In this document: positions 57,590 to 64,000 of the stretch, piece after piece | How positions within the stretch are numbered: position 1 is the first letter of the stretch | Layout of the letters: every line of letters starts with the position of its first letter | Assembly: GCF_007744075.1 (NCBI RefSeq) | Contig: NZ_CP036266.1 | Coordinates: forward strand, 2,651,748 to 2,715,747 | Source of the DNA: Gimesia chilikensis | Lineage (GTDB): Bacteria; Planctomycetota; Planctomycetia; Planctomycetales; Planctomycetaceae | Direction of reading: 5' to 3' | Length of the DNA: 64,000 nt | Notes under the pieces: generated by a model | Database searches by the model: none | What the model was told of the DNA's origin: nothing | The model's input: only the letters and a program-made list of their open reading frames with translations | Translations under genes and position numbers: made by a program

Positions 57590-58789
57590 ATGGAAACAAT
57601 GAACGGTCAACTCAATCGTAAATTACGAATGGCACTTGTTGGCGGGGGCCAGGGTTCGTTTATCGGCCGTGTGCATTCCATTGCTGCCTGTCTCGATAAC
57701 CGGGCCGAGCTGGTAGCGGGGGCCTTGTCTTCCAATCCGGAGAAAGCGAAAGCATCGGCGCCTGCTTATGACATTCCTCCCGAACGGGCTTATGGCTCAA
57801 TTGAAGAACTGATTGAGAAAGAGTCCGCTTTGCCCGAAGATCAGCGGATCGATTTCATCAGTATTGCCACCCCGAACTTTACACATTTCCCCATCGCTAA
57901 GGCAGCTGTGGAGGCGGGTTTCAATGTGATCTGCGATAAGCCAATGACCTTTGACCTGGCTCAGGCAGAAGAACTGAAAGGCCTGGTAGAAAAGTCGGGT
58001 GTGGTCTTTGCCGTCAGCCATAATTACACCGGATACCCGCTGGTTCGAATGGCACGCGAAATGATCCTGAACGGAGAATTTGGCGAAATTCAGGCCGTTC
58101 GTTCGAACTACATTCAGGGTTGGTTGCGGAAACGCCTGGAGGAAGAAGATCAGAAACAGGCTGCCTGGCGTACCGACCCCTCAAAATCCGGAGCTGCCGG
58201 GGCCTTTGGTGATATCGCCACTCATGCCTATAACCTGGGTCGCTACATGACCGGGCTTTTACCGGCTGAGATCTCCTGTAACCTCAAGATTTTTGCCCCC
58301 GGTCGTCAGCTGGATGATTACGGTCATGCTGTGATCCGGTTCCAGAACGGAGCTCTGGGAACTGTTACCGCCAGCCAGATTTCGCATGGTCGCGAGAACG
58401 ATCTGTTCATTGAAATCGACGGCACCAAAGGCGCACTGTCCTGGAGACAGGAAGAGCCTAACCAGATGATCGTCCGTCGTAACGGTCAGCCACACGCGAT
58501 TTACACCCGTGATCCCAATGCTCCGTTCATGAACGAAAGCGGAGCAGCTGCCTGCCGATTGCCGGCAGGACACCCGGAAGCTTTCTTCGAAGCATTTGCC
58601 AACATCTATCGCTCCGCTTTTGACGCCATGATCAGTCGGATTACGGGCGAATCCTTCGAACCGAAAAATACGATCTATCCCAACGTTTATGATGGAGTGG
58701 AAGGAATGTTCTTTATTGAGCAGTCTGTAGCCAGCAGCAAGGAAAACGGAGCCTGGCTACCGTTCAACTGCGATTGCGCTCGCAGCTAA
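57590..58789 (+). CDS. Gfo/Idh/MocA-family NAD(P)-dependent oxidoreductase
   Basis: 399 residues without signal peptide. Rossmann motif MALVGGGQGSFIGRVH at about 14-29, FISIATPNFTHFPIAKAAVEAG, and the substrate/cofactor motif VICDKPMTFDLAQAEEL (DKP in place of EKP). The second domain has GDIATHAYNLGRYMTG, containing the conserved His-x3-Asn pair. Acts on a sugar or inositol derivative; which one cannot be read. The large number of such enzymes in planctomycetes fits. A structured hairpin follows (58843-58868). Confidence 0.92.
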   Translation: METMNGQLNRKLRMALVGGGQGSFIGRVHSIAACLDNRAELVAGALSSNPEKAKASAPAYDIPPERAYGSIEELIEKESALPEDQRIDFISIATPNFTHFPIAKAAVEAGFNVICDKPMTFDLAQAEELKGLVEKSGVVFAVSHNYTGYPLVRMAREMILNGEFGEIQAVRSNYIQGWLRKRLEEEDQKQAAWRTDPSKSGAAGAFGDIATHAYNLGRYMTGLLPAEISCNLKIFAPGRQLDDYGHAVIRFQNGALGTVTASQISHGRENDLFIEIDGTKGALSWRQEEPNQMIVRRNGQPHAIYTRDPNAPFMNESGAAACRLPAGHPEAFFEAFANIYRSAFDAMISRITGESFEPKNTIYPNVYDGVEGMFFIEQSVASSKENGAWLPFNCDCARS

Positions 58790-58842
58790 ACCCGACAAAA
58801 AAAACGGGGTGAAAACCACTGAATCAGGTATTCCCGGACCAG

Positions 58843-58868
58843 CCAGAGGATCCCTTCGGAGCCTCTGG
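58843..58868. other. Hairpin between oxidoreductase and symporter genes
   Basis: CCAGAGG/CCTCTGG stem (58843-58849, 58862-58868) with inner TCC-CTTC-GGA, one mismatch; flanking GGACC/GGTCC can extend it. No T-run on either side. Possible mRNA 3' structure. Confidence 0.45.
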
Positions 58869-58968
58869 TCATGGTCCGTCTGGTATTGATCGCGCGACTG
58901 AGCGGTCTTAAAAATCTGAACGTGGTCTGGTGAGTCATTGTAACGTGAAATAGGGAAGTTGGTGTTTC

Positions 58969-60540
58969 ATGAAGAGCCTGCCACTGCATTATCAGATTCT
59001 GATCGCATTAATCCTTGGGACCGTATTGGGGTTTCTATTCAATCCCGGGGAAGAACCACTGGTCGGTCTCACACTGACTGTCAATCCGCAGGATGGCGGC
59101 TATAAGGTGGTGCAGCAGCAAGCCGAACAGGATCCGCAAACTCTGGAGTTCTCCAGCAAGGAAGCGTTATTGAAACGCTATCCCGAGCTAAAAAAACAGT
59201 TTGTGGCAGGCGATCTGGAGAAGTCCGAGACATTTAAAGTTGAAGGTCGAATGATCCATATCGTCGACTCCGCACGAGAAGTTCATCTGACTTATACCCG
59301 TACCGTCGATAAAAAAGTTACGGTCACCACCTATTCTGCAGCAAACGGAGAGAAACTGGTCGAGAAGTATCCACAGTGGAAGACGGAGTTCGAACTCTTC
59401 GGGAATACAATCAGTCAAAAGGTGATGGCGATTTCCAAGTGGGTTGGCGATCTGTTCTTGCGTCTGTTGAAGATGGTAACCATTCCCCTGATTGTGACTT
59501 CCCTGATCACCGGAATTGCCAGCCTGGGGAATGCTACTCGCTTTGGTGCCATGTTCTCCAAGACGCTGTTGTATTATCTCTCCACCAGTCTGCTGGCAAT
59601 TTTTACCGGAATATTTGTGGTGAATCTGATACGCCCCGGAATTGGCGCTGAATTGCCTGGTGGCAGTGGCTCGTTGTCTTCAGGGCAGGAGTCGATCAGT
59701 TCAATCTTTATCGATATGGTCGATCGGCTGATTCCCACCAACATTATCCATTCTTTGGGGGAAGGGGAATTCCTTTCGATCATTTCATTCAGCATCCTGT
59801 CCGGGATCTTCATCATCTTGGTTGGGGGGAAACATGCGAAAGTGCTGACTGATATTTTTCAGGCCGGATTTGAAGTCATGATGCGGATGACCATGTTTAT
59901 TATCAGTCTGGCTCCGATTGGTGTGCTGGCTTTCATGATTTATGCCGTATCTTCTCAGGGGATTGAAATCTTCAAGACTCTCAGCTGGTATATGGTTGCA
60001 GTACTTTTGGCTCTATTGATACACGCGGCTGTTATCTTGCCCTGTCTGCTGAAATTTGTAGCGCGGCGTTCTCCCCTGGAATTTGCCCGGGCAATGGGCC
60101 CGGCGTTGATGACCGCCTTCTCGACAGCCTCCTCAAACGGAACACTGCCACTGACGATCAGCTGTGTTGAGGAGAATGCGGGAGTCTCGAATGAGGTCAG
60201 CTCGTTTGTGCTGCCTCTGGGGGCGACGATTAATATGGATGGAACGGCACTCTATGAAGCGGTTGCAGTCCTCTTTATCGCACAGGCTTACTCGGGGGAA
60301 GTGTTACCTGTCCAGCAGCAAATCCTGGTGGCGATTACCGCGTTACTGGCAAGTATTGGTGCTGCCGGCATTCCCCACGCCGGTTTGGTGATGATGGCGA
60401 TTGTGCTGCAGGCAGTGGGGCTTCCACTGGAAGCACAGGGCGTGATTATCGCTGTCGACCGTGTACTGGACATGTGTCGTACTTCGGTTAACGTCTGGAG
60501 CGACTCCTGCGGATGTGCGATCATCGAACGCTACCGCTAA
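58969..60540 (+). CDS. Dicarboxylate/amino acid:cation symporter (SLC1/DAACS) with inserted domain
   Basis: 523 residues; ordinary family members have about 420. TM1 at the N-terminus (LPLHYQILIALILGTVLGFL) is followed by an unusual hydrophilic insert of about 110 residues (about 35-145; VNPQDGGYKVVQQQ, HLTYTRTVDKKVTVTTY) before the usual GDLFLRLLKMVTIPLIVTSL. Signature motifs follow: FSTASSNGTLPLTISC (hairpin 1), INMDGTALYEAVAVLFIAQ (TM7) and AAGIPHAGLVMMAIVL (hairpin 2). Na+- or H+-driven uptake of acidic amino acids or dicarboxylates. Confidence 0.92.
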   Translation: MKSLPLHYQILIALILGTVLGFLFNPGEEPLVGLTLTVNPQDGGYKVVQQQAEQDPQTLEFSSKEALLKRYPELKKQFVAGDLEKSETFKVEGRMIHIVDSAREVHLTYTRTVDKKVTVTTYSAANGEKLVEKYPQWKTEFELFGNTISQKVMAISKWVGDLFLRLLKMVTIPLIVTSLITGIASLGNATRFGAMFSKTLLYYLSTSLLAIFTGIFVVNLIRPGIGAELPGGSGSLSSGQESISSIFIDMVDRLIPTNIIHSLGEGEFLSIISFSILSGIFIILVGGKHAKVLTDIFQAGFEVMMRMTMFIISLAPIGVLAFMIYAVSSQGIEIFKTLSWYMVAVLLALLIHAAVILPCLLKFVARRSPLEFARAMGPALMTAFSTASSNGTLPLTISCVEENAGVSNEVSSFVLPLGATINMDGTALYEAVAVLFIAQAYSGEVLPVQQQILVAITALLASIGAAGIPHAGLVMMAIVLQAVGLPLEAQGVIIAVDRVLDMCRTSVNVWSDSCGCAIIERYR

Positions 60541-60736
60541 CAGGAAATTGCTCGACTCAAGTTCAATCGAACGTGGGGATTTCCTGATTCTGAAGTGAAT
60601 TCAGCGTGCTTAACCGCTGTAACCGTTACAGTCAGACAGGCGTCAAGGCCCGGAGGGAATAGCGGCCGATACAAGACGAAGGAGCATTCTGTGCTCGAAC
60701 GACTCATCTCAGTTTCGTCGTCTTGGATCAGGTGTA

Positions 60737-62302
60737 ATGGAACAGGTACTCACCGCGCAACCTCTGGATTGGATACATGGTCTCTGTGACCAGTTTACGG
60801 AGATCACCGGCTGGCCGTTGCATTTTACGCCCGCCAAGCCGGGTGAACGCAAATCTCTGGAAGCGGAACTCTGCCAGAACGCGAAATACTGCTGGTACGA
60901 ATCGATTGAAGACGGCAAGCGGACCCTGGGATACCTTTACCTGACGCTGCCTTATGAGACTGCCAATGATCACATGTTTGTGACGGCAATCAAGCTGGCT
61001 GAGCTGGTAGGCGGATTAATCTCCAAGATTGAAACCATGGGCTCCTCGCTTGAGCTCAAGAACCGCGAAGTCACTACACTGATGGATGTCGGCCTCTCAG
61101 TTACCCGCCAGGAGGGACTGCAGGACGCACTTCAGAAACTGCTGGAAGCAGCTCTGCAACTGACGGGATTTCGGGCTGCGGGCTTTTTCCTGTTGAATTC
61201 GGAATCGAATCAACTCTCGCTCCGCGTCCAGTATTGTCTGCATACATTTGAGATTCCCTTTCATCGCCGGAAACTGAAAGAATCACCCCCTGATCTGGAA
61301 GCGTTCGCACACGATGCCCTGATTGTGAATCGCCATGAGAATCCGGAGCTGGCCAAATGGTTGCCTGGGGGATGTCTGACGGGAGTCTGTGTGTCGGTGC
61401 AGTCCGAGACGGGCCCCTTTGGAACTCTATGGGCCTTCGATCGACGTGCCCGCCATCTCAATGAACGCGATGTCCATATTCTGAAATCAATTGGTGCCCA
61501 GGTCAGTACCATTCTGGAACGGGCTGTATTACTCAAAGAAAGTCAGAATCAGCTGCGACTCAAGAAAGAGTTGAAGGTGATTTCAGAATCATTTCCTGTC
61601 GAACTGGCCCAGGAACGTGACTGGGATCGCGAGTTCCAGGCAGCAGTCCAGTCGATCAGTCATCACGAAGTCGGGGGGGATCTCTGTGAATTCATTCCAC
61701 TCTCTCCGCATGTGACCTGTTTCGCGCTGGGAGACGCTTCGGGAGACAGTATCCCGGCTGCGGTGGTCATGGCATCTGTGCGTGGAGCTTTACGCACATT
61801 GACAGAAGGGCCCATTGAACAGGCTAGAGATACCCAGCATGTCATCAGCCGCATTAACACGGCGCTGTATCATACTTCGCTGCCGCATCAGTTCATGAGC
61901 ATGTTATATGGCGTGATCGATACCCGGGCCCGGACGTTTACTTATACCAACGCGGGACATCCTGCGCCTTTCTGGGTTCACAAAGGGAAGATCACCACTC
62001 TGACCTCTCACGGAATGCTGCTGGGAGTCACGGAATCAAACGATTACGACTATTCGGTCATTCCGATCTGCAAGAATGACATCATTGTCGGATTCAGCGA
62101 TGGTATCAGCGAAGCCATGAGCAGCGAACGGAAAATGTTCCGCTCTGATGGTATCATGAAGGTCCTGGAAAATCACATTGAAGATACCGCAGACGAAGTG
62201 ATGCGCGGGATCTGGTCCAAGTTACAGCAACACCTCGAAGGGGGGAATGATGGTGACGACCGTACCCTGATGGTTGTCAAGTTCGCCCCCAATCCGGAGT
62301 GA
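60737..62302 (+). CDS. GAF-domain PP2C (SpoIIE/RsbU-type) phosphatase
   Basis: 521 residues. N-terminal sensor part with EQVLTAQPLDWIHGLCDQFTE, a GAF-like domain at about 110-265 (LQLTGFRAAGFFLLNSES, GTLWAFDRRARHLNERDVHILKSIGAQV), a linker helix, and a PP2C-type phosphatase at about 285-520: HEVGGDLCEFIPL, CFALGDASGDSIPAAVVMA, FTYTNAGHPAPF, VGFSDGISEAM. The metal-binding Asp residues are present. It probably dephosphorylates an anti-anti-sigma factor in a partner-switch pathway; no partner gene is adjacent. Confidence 0.88.
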   Translation: MEQVLTAQPLDWIHGLCDQFTEITGWPLHFTPAKPGERKSLEAELCQNAKYCWYESIEDGKRTLGYLYLTLPYETANDHMFVTAIKLAELVGGLISKIETMGSSLELKNREVTTLMDVGLSVTRQEGLQDALQKLLEAALQLTGFRAAGFFLLNSESNQLSLRVQYCLHTFEIPFHRRKLKESPPDLEAFAHDALIVNRHENPELAKWLPGGCLTGVCVSVQSETGPFGTLWAFDRRARHLNERDVHILKSIGAQVSTILERAVLLKESQNQLRLKKELKVISESFPVELAQERDWDREFQAAVQSISHHEVGGDLCEFIPLSPHVTCFALGDASGDSIPAAVVMASVRGALRTLTEGPIEQARDTQHVISRINTALYHTSLPHQFMSMLYGVIDTRARTFTYTNAGHPAPFWVHKGKITTLTSHGMLLGVTESNDYDYSVIPICKNDIIVGFSDGISEAMSSERKMFRSDGIMKVLENHIEDTADEVMRGIWSKLQQHLEGGNDGDDRTLMVVKFAPNPE

Positions 62303-62329
62303 TCTTTAGACTTCCTGACTCCGCGTTGA

Positions 62330-63595
62330 TCAGCCGACAATGCGAAAGGGAGGACGCTTGGAATCAGGCTCCGCTTGCATAGTGTTCTCTTCGGGCCAGT
62401 CCTCCGGCGCAATTGCAGCCAGTTCGATACTCGACTCGATTTCCCGAGAGGCCTGACTGTCACTGACCATTGCTGGACTGCCATTGGCTTTGGGGCTGGC
62501 TACAGGCTGTTGCATCCAGCGGTTCAGCCTCAATAACTGTGACCGTGGAACTGTCAGCGGATAATGTGAGCAGCGGTAGCTGTGTCGTACGCTATTCTGC
62601 CACAGGCTGGCTGCAGACGTGCTTAATAAGCTCAGGTTCACACCAGGTTCACCATCCAGGATTGACTGCTGTATCATATTTGAGATGAGAGTCGTGACCG
62701 TTTCCGGATTGGTATCAGGAGCACGACCGATGGCCAGGTAATCGGTACCAGCAGTGTATTGCAGGCCGTAGGCAAATGCGACGACACGATGATTGACGAA
62801 CAGGGCATCGATGCGGGCCATTCCGGAGCGTGATGCAGGGCCATGGATATCCCGCAGGAAGTCCAGCTTTTGTTTGAGAGTATGAGCGCCTCCAGCGATC
62901 AGTGTCTGATTCCCATGTCGGAAATCCATCTGCTCGAACTGAGACCAGAGATCCCAGCGAGGATTCCAGCCGGGAGCCAGCGGATCTTTCAACCGTGAGC
63001 GGTAAAAGGAAACATGTCCGTCTCGCGCCGTGATTTCTTCAGACTGTTGAATGTGTTCTCTGGCTTCAGGGGATCGACTGGCCAGATACTCGATCCAACT
63101 GGTATCACTGGTGTTGACCAGGGACAAACGACGCCAGGGAGCCGAACTGCCCTGGTAACCGACCGACTTTAAGGCATTGGCTGTCCGCCGATGGTCGTGA
63201 CCCTCCTGGTCAATATACCGCAGGTCGATCAGGTCCCAGTCACGTCGAGTCGAGCGGATGTGTCTGATCGCTGAGACCATTGTCGCTGCCGAGTTACCAC
63301 CGATCTGTCCATAGAAAGTCCCCCAGTTGTCCAGTGGATAGGTCAGAACTCGCACAGTGCCCAGCGGTGTTGCCACCGGTTTCACTACCAGTGGCACGAT
63401 ACCGATGATTTTATTTCTCAGTGTGACGAACAGAACACGTAATTTGAGCCCCTTTCCGAAGTGTGCCCAGTAGTGTTCCAGCCATTCCGGAGAGTGAGCG
63501 AAGGTCGCTCCCCTGGTTTTACCAAGCAGATCGCGCCACGCCAGTCGAAAGTGATCCAGGCGTTCGATGTCGTTGATTTCAGCAACGGTGATCAT
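62330..63595 (-). CDS. GNAT/BioF2-like (FemAB-type) acetyltransferase
   Basis: 421 residues from ATG 63595, chosen because GGGAG lies 7 bp upstream; in-frame starts at 63607 and 63667 exist. Features of the CelD/BioF2-like GNAT family: WRDLLGKTRGATFAHSPEWLEHYW near the N-terminus, LFVTLRNKIIGIVPLVVKP, and the second half ARIDALFVNHRVVAFAYGLQYTAGTDYLAIGRAPDTNP. Such proteins often act in exopolysaccharide or cell-envelope modification. The C-terminal 60 residues are low-complexity. No polysaccharide genes are adjacent in the window. Confidence 0.8.
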   Translation of the reverse strand: MITVAEINDIERLDHFRLAWRDLLGKTRGATFAHSPEWLEHYWAHFGKGLKLRVLFVTLRNKIIGIVPLVVKPVATPLGTVRVLTYPLDNWGTFYGQIGGNSAATMVSAIRHIRSTRRDWDLIDLRYIDQEGHDHRRTANALKSVGYQGSSAPWRRLSLVNTSDTSWIEYLASRSPEAREHIQQSEEITARDGHVSFYRSRLKDPLAPGWNPRWDLWSQFEQMDFRHGNQTLIAGGAHTLKQKLDFLRDIHGPASRSGMARIDALFVNHRVVAFAYGLQYTAGTDYLAIGRAPDTNPETVTTLISNMIQQSILDGEPGVNLSLLSTSAASLWQNSVRHSYRCSHYPLTVPRSQLLRLNRWMQQPVASPKANGSPAMVSDSQASREIESSIELAAIAPEDWPEENTMQAEPDSKRPPFRIVG

Positions 63596-63900
63596 GGCAG
63601 CTCCCATACTGGTAAAGGATGTCTCGATTTCCGGTTCTCTAACTCTGCAGTAGTAAGAGAATCGCAAGATCCATGCCAGTGACCTGCCGAAGGCCCAATC
63701 ACGGATAATCAGTTCGCGCAGACTTTGAAACTGAAGAGTAGTCTGCGTCTAAACCCTTAGTGAGAGGTTCTTTGTAGAAAGTGTCTCTCGTTGCATATCG
63801 AAATCGCTTGAATCCAGCTGCCAGAGCAGGAGCTTTCCTGCTGATGTCATAAATCAACAAATCGGCGGAGATGTTGATTTATGTCAACAGGTAGTGAGTA

Positions 63901-64000
63901 TCAGCTGCTCAGTTTTTTGAGAGCTGCTGCGGCTGCTTTTTTCACGCGTGGATCCTGATCCTTGGATGCGGCCTCCAGAGCCTGTTTGATTTCCGGGGTT
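63901..64000 (-). CDS. HEAT-repeat protein, C-terminal end only
   Basis: The minus strand codes for ...IKQALEAASKDQDPRVKKAAAAAL and ends LSS-stop at 63901. The pattern of alternating Ala/Leu helices around DPRVKKAA is a HEAT (PBS-lyase-like) repeat. The rest of the gene lies beyond the window. Confidence 0.7.
   Translation of the reverse strand, partial: TPEIKQALEAASKDQDPRVKKAAAAALKKLSS

Noticed and set aside
1..64000. CRISPR arrays, rRNA, tRNA genes, complete insertion sequences
   Set aside because: Looked for by eye on both strands; no repeat-spacer pattern, no cloverleaf other than the tmRNA acceptor part, and no transposase was found.

Overview
The window looks like a chromosomal segment of a planctomycete, most likely a Gimesia-type member of the Planctomycetaceae. 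This is inferred from protein style and gene content: secreted hypotheticals of planctomycete type, very large AddA/AddB proteins, a VWA/TPR giant-protein locus, and an estimated GC near 50%. No rRNA or other phylogenetic marker is present, so genus level is a guess.

The window has two halves that meet at the tmRNA gene ssrA (34081-34434, minus). Left of ssrA (1-34 kb) is an accessory region dominated by copper/silver-type metal handling. It holds a CusB-like adaptor cut by the window edge, with two secreted Cys-rich proteins upstream. It also holds an ECF sigma/zinc-finger anti-sigma pair leading directly into a second CusB-CusA efflux operon, a MerR-family regulator with a textbook MerR promoter driving an HMA-MauE membrane protein, an APC permease, a TolC-type outer-membrane protein and a Met-rich multicopper oxidase. 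Further right are a secreted YHS-like protein, a SLOG-YHS fusion protein, a third Cys-rich secreted protein, and a MacB-type ABC exporter with a thioredoxin-like secreted partner. A glycogen phosphorylase/debranching pair (4.3-8.3 kb) sits inside this region. The right end, 30.4-34 kb, is scrambled: a TolC gene cut after about 170 residues abuts an hsdR remnant lacking both ends, which abuts a truncated recombinase-like gene next to ssrA. This is the usual look of an integration hotspot after deletion.

Right of ssrA (34.4-64 kb) is mostly core-like. It holds a secreted alpha/beta hydrolase, an LptF/G permease, an HPt phosphotransfer protein behind a structured leader, and several secreted hypotheticals including an HExxH metallopeptidase-like protein. 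Next comes a VWA/secretin-domain protein whose frame apparently continues into a TPR/beta-sandwich gene through an A9 run. Then come tsaD, a C-terminal processing peptidase, an addB-addA-methyltransferase operon, a Gfo/Idh/MocA oxidoreductase, an SLC1-type symporter with an extra domain, a GAF-PP2C phosphatase, a BioF2-like acetyltransferase, and the end of a HEAT-repeat gene.

Most interesting for follow-up: the SLOG-YHS fusion, the recurrent secreted Cys-rich family next to metal efflux genes, the A9 frameshift junction, the Cys-rich anti-sigma metal-sensing pair, the alternative-pairing leader before the HPt gene, and the ssrA island junction. All functional assignments are from motif reading only; no database search was possible.
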